Counted from the first letter of the stretch, positions 9,617-18,726 are shown. The stretch is DNA of 56,163 nucleotides from Bryobacterales bacterium (GCA_016789745.1 JAEUQF010000177.1:1-56163); one strand, 5' to 3'. Made by a program: numbers and translations. The notes: generated from the sequence alone by a model not told the origin.

Positions 9617-10393
9617 TTACGCTCTCCAACGCAGCGATTCCATCGACCGTACCGTGAGGAACAGTCCGAAGAAAATCACTGACAAGTAAAAAATTACGTC
9701 CTTGGTATCCAGCACGCCTTTGGCGAAGTTCTCAAAGTGCGTCGTTACCGAGATATACGCCAACACCTTCGAAAACGTCGTCTGCTCATACTCCGACGTC
9801 CAGCCAATCACCCACAACAGCAGGCAGATGGCGAATGTCCCGGCCCCCGCGATGATCTGGTTCCGCGTCAGGTTCGAGATAAACGCACCCAACGCCAGCA
9901 GCCCCGCGCCCTGCAGCGCCAGGCCCAAAAAGCTGATCAGAATCGGCATCACTTCCGGCTTGCTGTAGAGAAACAGGATCGCCAGATTCAGTGCGGCAAT
10001 TCCCAGCATCGCCAGGTACAGAATCACCGCCGCCAGCCACTTGCCCACCACGATCTCCGTATCGCGAACCGGCGATGTCGCCAGCAACTCCATCGTCCCG
10101 GCCCGCTTTTCCTCGGCGAAGAGCCGCATCGTGATCATCGGAATCAAGAAAAGCCCGATCACGCTTACGTTCCCCATCACCGGACGCACCACGTAGTCGG
10201 CGACGTCCATCGGCATCGCCCCGCCCCGCATCATCATCTGCTGCGTGCTCTGGAACACGAACCAGCCCACCGCCGCATAGAAGAAGTAACCGCAGATCAG
10301 CGCGAAAAACGCCATCAGCCCGTAGGCGATCGGCGATGCAAAATAGCCCTTCAATTCCTTCTGGCAGATGATCCAGGTGTTTCGTGGATTCAT
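9617..10393 (-). CDS. ABC-2 type permease, GldF-like
   Basis: This 258-residue integral membrane protein has about six helices. It opens with NTWIICQKELKGYF, continues with SPIAYGLMAFFALICGYFF and has the FAEEKRAGTMELLATSPV cytoplasmic segment typical of ABC-2 permeases of the GldF/NosY kind. I start it at the ATG at 10393, whose ATGA overlaps the ATPase stop. A longer frame upstream lies entirely inside the ATPase gene and is unlikely. Together with the ATPase and the GldG-like protein it should form one inner-membrane complex. Confidence 0.9.
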   Translation of the reverse strand: MNPRNTWIICQKELKGYFASPIAYGLMAFFALICGYFFYAAVGWFVFQSTQQMMMRGGAMPMDVADYVVRPVMGNVSVIGLFLIPMITMRLFAEEKRAGTMELLATSPVRDTEIVVGKWLAAVILYLAMLGIAALNLAILFLYSKPEVMPILISFLGLALQGAGLLALGAFISNLTRNQIIAGAGTFAICLLLWVIGWTSEYEQTTFSKVLAYISVTTHFENFAKGVLDTKDVIFYLSVIFFGLFLTVRSMESLRWRA

Positions 10394-11364
10394 TGCGCAC
10401 CCCCTTGGTTCGCCGGCGCACCTGCGCCGGTCAACTGCAGATAAATCTCTTCCAACCCAAGCCCGGCGGCGTGTAGCTCCACCAGATTCCAATCCGCCGC
10501 CACCACTGTACGCGCCAGGTCCGGCTGAATGTTCTGCCCCGATGTGCCTTCCACATCGAAGGCCAGCCGCTGGCCCTTGGCTTCGCGGAAAGTTACGCGC
10601 TGCACGCCCGCCACTTGCTCCAGTCGCTGCTGCACCGTATCCCGGCCCAGCGTGCCTTGTCGCGCTTCCACCTCTACCTGGATGATCTCGGCCCCGCGCA
10701 GGCGCCGATCCAGGTTCGCCATCGTATCAATCGCCTTCAACTGGCCCTTCGAGATGATGATCACCTGTTCGCACGTCTGCTCCACTTCGGGCAGAATGTG
10801 CGTGCTCAGAATCACTGTGTGGTCCCCGGCCAACTGCCGGATCAGCGACAACGTCTCGCGCCGCTGTTCCGGGTCCAAGCCCGCCGTCGGCTCGTCCAAC
10901 ACCAGCACGTCCGGGTTATGCACAATCGCCGCCGCCAGGCCTACACGCTGCTTATAGCCCTTCGACAGCTTTGCGATCAGCTTCTTGCGGACATCGGTGA
11001 TGTGGCACCGTTCGCACGCATCGGCTACCTTCGCCGCCAGGTCGCCCGTGGGCATTCCCTTCAGCTTGCCGACAAACTCCACGTACTCGGCCACTTCCAT
11101 GTCCGGGTACAACGGCGGCGTTTCGGGCAGATACCCGATCCGCTTCTTCACTTCCATCGGCTGCTGCACAACATCGTAGCCGGCCACTTCGGCCGTGCCG
11201 CTGGTGGGTGGCAGGAAGCAGGTAAGAACGCGCATCGTTGTGGTCTTGCCGGCACCGTTAGGGCCAAGAAAGCCAACGATTTGCCCCTTGCCCACCTCAA
11301 AGGAGATGTTGTCCACGGCGACGTTGCGAGCGTAACGTTTCGTCAGGCCTTCGACTTTGATCAT
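10390..11364 (-). CDS. ABC transporter ATP-binding protein, GldA-like
   Basis: The 324-residue ATPase has Walker A GPNGAGKTT, a Q-loop in IGYLPETPPLYPDM, the signature LSKGYKQRVGLA and Walker B VLDEPTAGLDP, followed by an STHILPEVE H-loop. The PETPPLYPDM and KGYKQR wordings are characteristic of GldA-like ATPases. Residues after about 220 form the usual C-terminal extension of this group. It is the first gene of a six-gene operon that continues into permease, GldG-like, DUF4340, pncB and pncA. A 140-base spacer separates it from divergent gluQRS, so both probably have promoters there. Confidence 0.92.
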   Translation of the reverse strand: MIKVEGLTKRYARNVAVDNISFEVGKGQIVGFLGPNGAGKTTTMRVLTCFLPPTSGTAEVAGYDVVQQPMEVKKRIGYLPETPPLYPDMEVAEYVEFVGKLKGMPTGDLAAKVADACERCHITDVRKKLIAKLSKGYKQRVGLAAAIVHNPDVLVLDEPTAGLDPEQRRETLSLIRQLAGDHTVILSTHILPEVEQTCEQVIIISKGQLKAIDTMANLDRRLRGAEIIQVEVEARQGTLGRDTVQQRLEQVAGVQRVTFREAKGQRLAFDVEGTSGQNIQPDLARTVVAADWNLVELHAAGLGLEEIYLQLTGAGAPANQGGAQ

Positions 11365-11467
11365 AGGTTTTGTTCAGTTTGGAGCGAACGTACTTTTCTG
11401 AGGCGCAGGGCCGTCTCTCGGACGCTGGGCGCGCCCCGACCCTCCGCGTACAAGCGTAGAATTTTCA

Positions 11468-11492
11468 TATTAAAGATACACCAGAAGGGTGT
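11468..11492 (+). promoter_or_regulatory. Candidate -10 box and small inverted repeat before gluQRS
   Basis: In an otherwise GC-rich region there is an AT-rich run containing TATTAA (11468-11473). It is followed at once by ACACC and GGTGT arms (11478-11482 and 11488-11492) around a 5-base spacer. The GGAAAG ribosome site and ATG of gluQRS follow within 13 bases. This layout fits a promoter with an overlapping operator or a short leader hairpin, but no convincing -35 box is visible. This is pattern reading only. Confidence 0.25.
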
Positions 11493-11504
11493 CAAATTGG
11501 AAAG

Positions 11505-12293
11505 ATGGCCCAACCGGCCCGATATCGCGGGCGATTCGCGCCTTCTCCCACCGGCCCTCTTCACCAGGGATCCCTTGTAGCCGCCGTCGCCAGCTACCTG
11601 GAAGCCCGCGCCGCCGGCGGCCAATGGCTCGTCCGCATGGAGGATCTCGATACCCCGCGTTGCGTGCCCGGTGCCGCCGACCTGATCCTGCGTACCCTCC
11701 ATGTGTACGGTCTGCATTGGGATGGACCCGTTCTCTATCAGTCCTCGCGGTTGCCCGCCTACCAGGATGCCCTCCAACAGTTGATTGCCCGGAATGCCGC
11801 CTACCCCTGTGGCTGCTCCCGCAAGGAGATCGGCGATACCTACCCCGGCACCTGCCGCAACGGCCTGCCCCCGGGAAGATCCCCGCGCTCCTGGCGCGTG
11901 CGCGGCGCGGCCGAGGTCGATGACTTCGTCCTGAAACGCGCCGACGGCATCTTCGCCTATCAACTGGCCGTCGTCGTCGACGATGCCTTCCAGGACATTA
12001 CACACGTCGTCCGCGGCGCGGATCTTGAAGACTCCACGCCGCGGCAACTTCATCTGCAATCGCTGTTGGGTTTGACGCATCCGGCCTACCGGCACGTTCC
12101 CGTGGTTACCAATGAGAACGGCGAAAAGCTGAGTAAACAGACGTTGGCGCCGGCGTTACGTTTGGATCAACCGCAGCCCGCCCTGCTGGACGCGCTGCGG
12201 TTTCTTGGGGTGGGGTGCGATCAGGGGTGGGCGGCCGAGCCGCCCGCGGAGATATTAAGATTGGCCTTGCGCCGGGCTACCGGCTCTTGCTGA
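11505..12293 (+). CDS. gluQRS: Glutamyl-Q tRNA(Asp) synthetase
   Basis: The 262-residue enzyme activates glutamate and attaches it to the queuosine base at position 34 of tRNA(Asp). It is a short paralogue of glutamyl-tRNA synthetase lacking the anticodon-binding domain. The N-terminus has [15 protein letters not shown], where HQGS is the class I HIGH motif. RMEDLDTPR follows. The zinc site reads C-x-C...Y-x3-C (PCGCS...TYPGTC), as in E. coli YadB. A KMSKS-like KLSKQ loop lies near the C-terminus. The length is slightly short of the common 290-300 residues because the tail is reduced. Its 3' end overlaps the convergent hypothetical gene by 17 bases. Confidence 0.93.
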   Translation: MAQPARYRGRFAPSPTGPLHQGSLVAAVASYLEARAAGGQWLVRMEDLDTPRCVPGAADLILRTLHVYGLHWDGPVLYQSSRLPAYQDALQQLIARNAAYPCGCSRKEIGDTYPGTCRNGLPPGRSPRSWRVRGAAEVDDFVLKRADGIFAYQLAVVVDDAFQDITHVVRGADLEDSTPRQLHLQSLLGLTHPAYRHVPVVTNENGEKLSKQTLAPALRLDQPQPALLDALRFLGVGCDQGWAAEPPAEILRLALRRATGSC

Positions 12294-13083
12294 ACTTCTG
12301 CGCTTGCCCATCCTCCCCCGTCAACTCGATCAACTCGCTCCCGCTATCCTGCGTAAACCGCACCCGGTACTTGCGGTCCGTCAACTTTCCCGGACCTTCC
12401 TTGTTCGAAGACGGCGCGCAGCTGTTCTTGTAGGTATACGGGTTCTTCTCCGGATGCAGGCTCAGCACCCCGCCATCGAACTGGTAGGTGCCCGATTCCT
12501 GCGCAAACATCGTTGTCGTGCAGTTATACATCACGCTCTGGATCAACCCCGTGAACACATACGTGCCGCCGGGCTGGAACTCATACGCGAAGCTGTTCCC
12601 GTTCGTCGGCGCAGCCACGCCCGTATAGCGATTTTCATACTGAATCATCGAGACGCGCCCATTCGTCCATCGCCCCGAAAGCCCGCCCGCACGCCCGGCG
12701 GCCGCCGCCACCCGCGATTCGTGTATCGCCAACAACCACCGCGAGTCCTCATCGCCAGCCTGTCGCAGCAACTTCACAAACTCCCGCTGCGGAACCTCGC
12801 GTTTCGCCTCCCGCGCCTGCTCCGTCTCACTCGCCAGGCGGTCGTACGCCTTCGCCATGCTCACCACACCGTTGATGGCGCCGCTGTTGCCGCCCGCAAA
12901 CGTCGCCTCCAGAATCCGCCGGTAGCGCTGCCGCTGTTCGCCGTTGAACTTCACCTCCAGCAGCCACTCCATATAACCCGTAGCCGAGTCGGCCACAGTA
13001 TCCGCCAGCGGTTGGCCTGCCAACAACACACCGGCAAAGCCGGCCACCATCAGAAACGAACGAATTGCTTGCCTCACATCCAA
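12277..13083 (-). CDS. Secreted hypothetical protein
   Basis: The 268-residue protein has a signal-peptide-like N-terminus (hydrophobic about 8-25, then Ala-Gly-Gln). A helical, charged middle (about 40-130) includes a [11 protein letters not shown] opening. The C-terminal beta-rich half (about 140-260) has [32 protein letters not shown] and paired cysteines. The second half resembles small lipocalin-like or META-like secreted domains that begin with a GxW and run through a GTY..DG strand; I cannot name a family with certainty. It follows the tandem hydrolase gene on the same strand after 31 bases and may be cotranscribed with it. Confidence 0.5.
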   Translation of the reverse strand: MDVRQAIRSFLMVAGFAGVLLAGQPLADTVADSATGYMEWLLEVKFNGEQRQRYRRILEATFAGGNSGAINGVVSMAKAYDRLASETEQAREAKREVPQREFVKLLRQAGDEDSRWLLAIHESRVAAAAGRAGGLSGRWTNGRVSMIQYENRYTGVAAPTNGNSFAYEFQPGGTYVFTGLIQSVMYNCTTTMFAQESGTYQFDGGVLSLHPEKNPYTYKNSCAPSSNKEGPGKLTDRKYRVRFTQDSGSELIELTGEDGQAQKFSKSR

Positions 13084-13114
13084 CCACGCGAAGCTCTCCC
13101 GAAAACCGGCTCAC

Positions 13115-15187
13115 CTATTTCACCGACAACTCCACAACACCACGCCCCGCCTGGCGAACATAACCCTGCTTCACATACTCCATCGCGCGCGGCAACTCCT
13201 GAACGTACGCATCCAGAAACGACATCACCGCGCCGGTCACCAACGCCTGAAACGCCTGGCACTTCGCACGTGTCGTTGTGTCGCAATCCGCCAGCCCATC
13301 CCCGTAAGCCTCATGGCCGAAGTCGTTGTCATTCACCCAGATCCGATATTTATCGCCAGCCGGCATGTAGTCGAAGGGAATGCGCCGGCCTTGCGGGAAC
13401 TGCTCATGTCCATCCCCGGCCCCGGTCACCGTCATCATCGGCCGCACCACGGTTGTCCACGTGCTGGAATCATCCTGGAACGACGTTTCGAAGTTTGCTG
13501 AACTGCCCGGCGCGCTCGGCGAGAGCGCAACGAATGCCTTCGGGCGCGGATCCTCAAAGAACCCGATACCCCCGTAGCGGTTCCGCCCAAACACGCGGTA
13601 CCCGCCCGCCACGCTGATCGTCGCCGACGAGCCCGCCGAATGCCCGCTCACCGCGATCCGGTTCATGTCGATGCGGCCCTGGAACGGCCCGCTGCTGTTC
13701 TGGTTTGCCAGCAGGTCCAGAATCGCTTTGATGTCGAACGGCCGGTCCCAGCCCACCGTGCTGAACGTTTCGCACTCCATGTCGGTCAGGCTCAGATAGC
13801 GGCACAGCGCCAACCGGTCGTCGCCTTCCCGCGCCCGGAACGCCGGTGATACGCTGATATACCCGCTTCTGGCACCAACCTCCGACCATACCGACAACGC
13901 CCCCACACTGCCGCCGGGAGCGTTCCGTCCATCGCCCCCGCCGTGTGCCCAGATCGCCACCGGCATCGCCCCCGCCCGGTTCCTCGGTACGCGCACCGTA
14001 AACTCAATCGTGCGAGCACGGCCCGTAATGTCCGTATAGGTCACTCGTTGCGGCGCCAGCACCTCAAACTCGAAACTGGCCGGCGTGTAGAGACAGTTGG
14101 CAAACCCCGGGCACGGGCCCTCCACCAATGGAATCGCCGGCATCGGACCGCTCCGAAACTCCATCCCTTGCTCCTCGGCCACCGCCGCTGCCCCCTGCAG
14201 CCAGTTGTGGGCCGCTGCCAGTTGCCGGACGTGCGCATCCAGAAACGCCAACACGCTGCCCTGCAGCATCGCTTCGAACGACCCGCAAAGGGCCGCCTCC
14301 ACGCCCTTCGCCGCGCACTCGCTCCCGCTTGGCGATCCAAAGAAATCGTGATAGCTCTTCGTGCTCTTCACAAACAGCTCAAACTTGCTCTCTCCCGGCA
14401 GCAGTTCGAACACCGTCCGCCGCCGCGCCGGCCCATCTCCCGTCAAACATGCCTGCGGTCCATAAACGCAGTTGTTGTCCCCTGCCCCGGTGGCCAGGAA
14501 CACTGGACGCCGCACCGTAGTGAACGACGTCACATCCCGCCCCACCTCTCTGTCGAAGAAGCCCTCGCGCTCCGGCCCATACGGCGATAGCGCCACAAAC
14601 GCCACCGGCCGCGGGTCGCTGTTCGTAATCGCATTCCGCGGGTCTTCGCCCAAAAACAGCCGTGACGCCCCCGCCAGCGTAATCGCCGCGCTACTACCCT
14701 CGGCGAACCCGCCCACCGCGATCCGGCCCGCATCCAGTTTCTCCCGCAGTTCCTCCGGCCCGCTCTGGTTCAGCCGCTCCATCGCCGTCAACACCTGCCG
14801 CAGGTCATTCGGCCGGTCCAACAGCAGCCAGTCGATCCGGCTGCAGTCGATTGTCGCTGGCGCCCGGTTCTCCCGGCACAATGCCGTGCCTTCGGCTTCC
14901 GTGCGCGGCGGATGCGATACCGTCACTGTCAAATACCCGGCCCGTGCTGTCGCCTCGCTCCACACGCCCATTTCCGCCGAGGCGCCTCCCGCCGACCAGA
15001 CCACCGCCGGCAGTTTGCCCGGCACCTGCGGAATCCGCACCACTACGGGCACCACCCTCGATGCCCCAAGCTGGTCCCGATACGTCACCTCTGTTCGCAG
15101 CGTCGTAAACGCCGCCGCATCGCCGGTTGCATACGGCTGCGCCCCCAGGATTCCAGCCAGCAGCAGGACCGAAAACACACGTGTCAT
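13115..15187 (-). CDS. Secreted tandem alpha/beta hydrolase with a degenerate first domain
   Basis: The 690-residue protein has a short signal peptide (to about residue 16) and two homologous alpha/beta-hydrolase domains, about 20-350 and 375-690. The second has the nucleophile elbow GHSAG with Ser517, an Asp in TGAGDGHE and a His in DFGHEAYG. The first aligns all along (IAVGGFAEGSSAAI against IAVSGHSAGSSATI), but at the nucleophile position it has Ala162; the Asp and His counterparts remain. The fold resembles chlorophyllase or dienelactone-hydrolase-like secreted esterases; the substrate is unknown. Extra Cys pairs in both halves suggest disulfides, fitting export. It faces away from the DUF4159 gene, with an 80-base divergent spacer. 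Confidence 0.75.
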   Translation of the reverse strand: MTRVFSVLLLAGILGAQPYATGDAAAFTTLRTEVTYRDQLGASRVVPVVVRIPQVPGKLPAVVWSAGGASAEMGVWSEATARAGYLTVTVSHPPRTEAEGTALCRENRAPATIDCSRIDWLLLDRPNDLRQVLTAMERLNQSGPEELREKLDAGRIAVGGFAEGSSAAITLAGASRLFLGEDPRNAITNSDPRPVAFVALSPYGPEREGFFDREVGRDVTSFTTVRRPVFLATGAGDNNCVYGPQACLTGDGPARRRTVFELLPGESKFELFVKSTKSYHDFFGSPSGSECAAKGVEAALCGSFEAMLQGSVLAFLDAHVRQLAAAHNWLQGAAAVAEEQGMEFRSGPMPAIPLVEGPCPGFANCLYTPASFEFEVLAPQRVTYTDITGRARTIEFTVRVPRNRAGAMPVAIWAHGGGDGRNAPGGSVGALSVWSEVGARSGYISVSPAFRAREGDDRLALCRYLSLTDMECETFSTVGWDRPFDIKAILDLLANQNSSGPFQGRIDMNRIAVSGHSAGSSATISVAGGYRVFGRNRYGGIGFFEDPRPKAFVALSPSAPGSSANFETSFQDDSSTWTTVVRPMMTVTGAGDGHEQFPQGRRIPFDYMPAGDKYRIWVNDNDFGHEAYGDGLADCDTTTRAKCQAFQALVTGAVMSFLDAYVQELPRAMEYVKQGYVRQAGRGVVELSVK

Positions 15188-15267
15188 ACCGCACTAACGT
15201 TCCAGTTGCCCGTTGCGGAAGACGCGCCCTGCAAAAAATCCGCGCCCGTTCCTGTAGTCTGGTTACT

Positions 15268-16083
15268 ATGCGAGTGGGGACGCGGCCTCGGCGTGGTGCG
15301 GTCCTGCTGGCCCTGCTGGGCGGCATGGCTCTGCTTGCCTGGTCCCAACGCTCCAGCGGCAACCTCTGGGCGCAGTACGAACACGAGATGCAGGACCCGG
15401 TGAATGACCCGCCGGATGTCGATCACAAGGGCGAATTCGCCCTTGGCCGCCTCCGCTACCGTTCTCCCATGGACCGCCGCCGCGGCTACTCCCGCTGGGG
15501 CATCGATGCCAACAAGGGCGATCGCATCTTCATCGGCTTGGTCAAGCGACTCACCCGCATCGACGTCCAGCCCATCGAAACCATCATCGACGTTACCGAT
15601 GACAATATGTTCAACCATCCGTGGATGTTCGCCGTCTCTGTCGGCGATTGGCAGCTCTCCCACGCCGATGCCGCCCGCCTCCGCCAGTACTTCGATCGCG
15701 GCGGATTTCTCATGGTCGACGACTTCCACAACGACTACGAATGGGCCAACTTCATGCAGGGCATGCGCATGATTGACCCGGGCGTGCAGGTGGACGAACT
15801 CGATCCCTCCGATTCCGCCTTCCACACCGTCTACGACCTCAAGGAGCGTGTCCGTGTTCCGGGCGCCAACGTCGTCCACGACGGCATGGTCGAACGCGGC
15901 GGCACCACGCCCCATTGGCGCGCCATCCGTGATTCCAAAGGCCGCATCATGGTGGCCATCACCTTCAACCAGGACATCGGCGATGGCTGGGAGTTTGCCG
16001 ATGAGCCCGACTACCCCGAGCAATACTCCGCCATGGCGATCCGGCTGGGCGTCAGCTACGTCGTCTACGCCATGACTCACTAG
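15268..16083 (+). CDS. DUF4159 domain protein
   Basis: The 271-residue protein starts at the ATG at 15268, directly before a hydrophobic segment (about 12-28) that is a signal peptide or membrane anchor. The rest is one DUF4159 domain. Recognisable stretches are FALGRLRYRSP near the front, IDVQPIETIIDVTDDNMFNH, a RQYFDRGGFLMVDDFHND core and a closing YVVYAMTH. DUF4159 proteins often occur near MoxR ATPases and vWA proteins in Acidobacteriota and Planctomycetota, but no such neighbours are visible here. The glutamine-amidotransferase-like fold suggested for the family is general knowledge. The function is unknown. Confidence 0.82.
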   Translation: MRVGTRPRRGAVLLALLGGMALLAWSQRSSGNLWAQYEHEMQDPVNDPPDVDHKGEFALGRLRYRSPMDRRRGYSRWGIDANKGDRIFIGLVKRLTRIDVQPIETIIDVTDDNMFNHPWMFAVSVGDWQLSHADAARLRQYFDRGGFLMVDDFHNDYEWANFMQGMRMIDPGVQVDELDPSDSAFHTVYDLKERVRVPGANVVHDGMVERGGTTPHWRAIRDSKGRIMVAITFNQDIGDGWEFADEPDYPEQYSAMAIRLGVSYVVYAMTH

Positions 16084-16089
16084 TTTCCT

Positions 16090-16116
16090 TGTAAGAAAAC
16101 CGCGTCTCGCCGTACT
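16090..16116 (+). promoter_or_regulatory. Candidate ECF-type promoter before the sigma factor gene
   Basis: TGTAAG (16090-16095) and CGTACT (16111-16116) are separated by 15 bases and sit 12 bases before the sigma factor ATG. ECF factors commonly read a TGTAA-type -35 and a CGT-type -10 at this spacing and often transcribe their own gene. No housekeeping -35/-10 pair is evident between 16084 and 16127. Autoregulation is inferred from this pattern alone, and the transcript leader would be very short. Confidence 0.35.
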
Positions 16117-16127
16117 ACCTTTCGTGA

Positions 16128-16646
16128 ATGCCGGATGCGCGCTCATTTGAGGATCTGCTTCAGCGGTTTCTACCACCGCTCAAGCGCCTCGCTGCCGCCT
16201 ATACGCGCGACCGCGACGAGTCCGAAGAACTGCTGCAGGAGATCGCTCTCGCCATCTGGACCTCGCTGCCGCGCTTTCGCGGCGAGTCCAGTGAGCGCAC
16301 CTGGATCTATCGCGTGGCCCATAACACCGCCTTGCGCTTCATGGCCGACCGCAGGCGCCGCGGCGCGCGTGAAGCCGCCTGGACTCCCGAACAGGAGCCG
16401 GTGGCCTCCTCAGCCGCCACTCCGGAGCAACAGGCCATGCAACAGGAGCGGCTTTACCGTCTCTGGCAGGCCGTCCGCGAACTCGATTGGGCCGACCGGC
16501 AGGTGGCCGTGCTGTACCTCGAAGGGCTTTCCACCAACGAGATTGAGTCCATCACCGGTATGACCGCCGGCAGCATCGCCACCCGCCTCACGCGCATCCG
16601 CCAGAAACTCACACTTCGCCTTCGTGGCCAGGAGGTTCGCCCATGA
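16128..16646 (+). CDS. ECF-type RNA polymerase sigma factor
   Basis: This 172-residue protein has the two-domain ECF layout. Region 2 (about 8-80) includes RDRDESEELLQEIALAIWTSLPRFRG and TWIYRVAHNTALRF. Region 4 (about 115-168) has LDWADRQVAVLYLEGLSTNEI and a helix-turn-helix ending in ITGMTAGSIATRLTRIRQKL. A short Ala/Pro/Glu linker joins them. It directs RNA polymerase to a dedicated promoter set. The stop overlaps the start of the next gene by 4 bases (ATGA), which is the usual arrangement of an ECF factor with its regulator. No clear ribosome site is seen, so the start is set by the first ATG and the family length. Confidence 0.92.
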   Translation: MPDARSFEDLLQRFLPPLKRLAAAYTRDRDESEELLQEIALAIWTSLPRFRGESSERTWIYRVAHNTALRFMADRRRRGAREAAWTPEQEPVASSAATPEQQAMQQERLYRLWQAVRELDWADRQVAVLYLEGLSTNEIESITGMTAGSIATRLTRIRQKLTLRLRGQEVRP

Positions 16647-17227
16647 CCCCCGAAAACAACAACGACAAGGAGCTATTCGAAATGTGGCAAGCTGCCACTC
16701 TCTCTGATCCCAACGATGCGGCCCGGTTGGCACGCGCCATTGAACGCCGCACCCAATCCTTTGACCGCACCGTATTCTGGCGCAACTTCCGCGAGTACGC
16801 CGCTGGGGCCGCCATCACCATCTGCTTCCTGGTTCTCGCCGTACGTTTCCCGCAGTTGCGTCTCACGGCGGTCGCTGGTCTGGCGGCTATCTCGGTGGTC
16901 CTGTTCTATCTCTGGCGCAACCATCGCAATCAGGCGCAGCCCGATGACACCGCCGATCTCCAGAGCTTCCACGCGGCACTCCTGGCCCGCTACGACCATC
17001 AGATCCGCCTGCTGCGCAGCGTCAAGTATTGGTACGTGCTGCCCCAGTATCTCTGGCTGCTGCTGGTTGTCTTCCAAACGCCGGCGTCCCGTCCTGCTGC
17101 CCGCGCCATGCTCTTCCTCCTCAGCACCGCCATCATGGCGTTTGTTGTCTGGTTGAACCAAAGCTACGGCGTGCGTCGCCTCCAACGCGAAAAACAGAAA
17201 GCGCTGGAAATGTTGAGGCAGGATTAA
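16643..17227 (+). CDS. Membrane protein, possible anti-sigma factor
   Basis: The 194-residue protein has a soluble N-terminus of about 50 residues, including MWQAATLSDPNDAARLARAIERR. Two helices follow at about 53-72 and 75-91, then a charged loop with paired aromatic and Arg residues, and two more helices at about 128-145 and 150-168. A Lys/Gln-rich tail ends it. No zinc-binding anti-sigma motif (HxxxCxxC) is present. The 4-base overlap with the sigma gene and the cytosolic head before a membrane anchor argue for an anti-sigma role, but that is inference from position. Its stop overlaps the convergent FAD-protein stop by 4 bases. Confidence 0.65.
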   Translation: MTPENNNDKELFEMWQAATLSDPNDAARLARAIERRTQSFDRTVFWRNFREYAAGAAITICFLVLAVRFPQLRLTAVAGLAAISVVLFYLWRNHRNQAQPDDTADLQSFHAALLARYDHQIRLLRSVKYWYVLPQYLWLLLVVFQTPASRPAARAMLFLLSTAIMAFVVWLNQSYGVRRLQREKQKALEMLRQD

Positions 17228-18726
17228 ACCACGCGCAGGATCCGCTCCGCCGCCCCCACCCCGCGATACTGCGCCTCCTCGAAGATCGACAGTCCGCTCA
17301 AGTCCGAATTCGCCAGCACCATCCGCCCGCCCCACTTCGCCAACGCCGCCCGCGCCGGAGAGAACATCCACCCCGGCGCCGGGCGTGCCATGGCGTGCCC
17401 GAACCGCATCAGGTCAATCCGCCGAACGCATTGCCGGATATCCCGATGCGCCTTGCCGATGTCGTTCAGAATGAACTCCCGCCACCAGGCCCAATCCCGC
17501 GCCAGTAATTGCTTGCGCCCCTCGGCCGGCGCCACCGCCGCCAGCGGGTAATACCAAGTCCACACCGATTCGTCGATCCTAGTCCGCAGGCTCTGGTGCG
17601 TCGCCACCACATACCCCAACGCCGGCGAATCGTAGATCACGTTATCCCACGCAAACTCCGTCCCGGCCTGCCGCGGCATCCGGTCCAGCGTCAGGTTTGC
17701 CGTGATCCACGGCGAATAGATAATCCCCGACGTGTCCGGCGCCCCCTCCATCACGTATCGCAGCAGGTACGATGGCGCCGCCCAGATCACGCCTTTCGAC
17801 TCCCAATCGTTGGTCTCCGTCAACACCCGCACCCCGCGAGCGCCGATCGCTACCTGCGTTACCATCGCCCCCGCCACCACATGCGGCGCCAGCTTCTTGA
17901 GAAGCTGCTTCACGATCCACCCGTTGCCCTCCGGCCACGTCAGCGGACCCCGATCCTCATGCTCTCGCGCCGCGAAGTAATGCACCCCCGCCCACGCCGA
18001 CGTATCCTTCGCCAGGGACCCGTAATCGTCACGGCAGCCATACTCCACATACCAGCGCAGGTACGGCGAATCGAAGCCCTTCTCCCGCAGCCAGTCGTCC
18101 ATCGACATCCGGTCCAGCGCCGATGCCTTCGCGCCAGGCTCCCACGGCACGGTGTACTGCCCGCTCGCTGCCTGCTCCTGCATCAGGCCTGCGAAGCGTT
18201 GGAACTGTTCCCGATCGGCCTTCTGCAAGCCGACTTCCGGCTCCAACCCCTCCTGCCACCGACCATGCAGAAACAGCCGCTCCTGCGGACTATGGCACAG
18301 GTGCCGCTCTTCGAACTCGCCCTCGTACAGCAGGCCCAACTCCGTGCACAACTCGCGCACCAGCTTCGATCCGCGATTCGGCACCGGCAGGTAGTGCGCC
18401 GCCCACGGATATGCCGAAACCTCGTTCTCTCCCCAGCGCGAGTTGCCCCCCGCCTGCTTCTCCATCTCCAGGATCACGAAGTCGCGGAAGCCCTTCTGCA
18501 ACAGCCGCCAGCCCGCGCACAGCCCGGCGATGCCGCCACCCACAATCACCAGCGGCGCCTTCCGCGGCTCCCGCAGCCCACCGCGCATCTGCCCGTCCCG
18601 CAGACGGTGCCCGCGCAGGTGCGAATCATCCAGGATGGCTCCTTCGATCCGCCGCTCCGTCTTCGGCGCCAACTGCAGCAGGAACGCCCGCCGGCTAGCG
18701 AGCGATTTCACGCCATTCGCGCTCAT
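17224..18726 (-). CDS. FAD-dependent amine-oxidase-like protein (polyamine operon)
   Basis: The 500-residue flavoprotein has a dinucleotide-binding motif at residues 60-68 (VIVGGGIAGL) and the E...K.AGGNSRWG segment of the amine oxidase/protoporphyrinogen oxidase group. A C-terminal GGRMVLANSDLSGLSIFEEA region probably closes the FAD site. The N-terminus carries SRRAFLLQL, which recalls a twin-arginine signal but lacks a clear hydrophobic core. The start overlaps the aminopropyltransferase gene by 32 bases, so it is the last gene of the operon. The context suggests oxidation of a polyamine or another amine product of the operon; the substrate is not shown by sequence. Confidence 0.78.
   Translation of the reverse strand: MSANGVKSLASRRAFLLQLAPKTERRIEGAILDDSHLRGHRLRDGQMRGGLREPRKAPLVIVGGGIAGLCAGWRLLQKGFRDFVILEMEKQAGGNSRWGENEVSAYPWAAHYLPVPNRGSKLVRELCTELGLLYEGEFEERHLCHSPQERLFLHGRWQEGLEPEVGLQKADREQFQRFAGLMQEQAASGQYTVPWEPGAKASALDRMSMDDWLREKGFDSPYLRWYVEYGCRDDYGSLAKDTSAWAGVHYFAAREHEDRGPLTWPEGNGWIVKQLLKKLAPHVVAGAMVTQVAIGARGVRVLTETNDWESKGVIWAAPSYLLRYVMEGAPDTSGIIYSPWITANLTLDRMPRQAGTEFAWDNVIYDSPALGYVVATHQSLRTRIDESVWTWYYPLAAVAPAEGRKQLLARDWAWWREFILNDIGKAHRDIRQCVRRIDLMRFGHAMARPAPGWMFSPARAALAKWGGRMVLANSDLSGLSIFEEAQYRGVGAAERILRVV

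Noticed and set aside
15127..15267. Longer N-terminus for the DUF4159 protein
   Set aside because: The added residues are Arg/Pro-rich and overlap the divergent hydrolase start; the ATG at 15268 sits directly before a signal-like helix.
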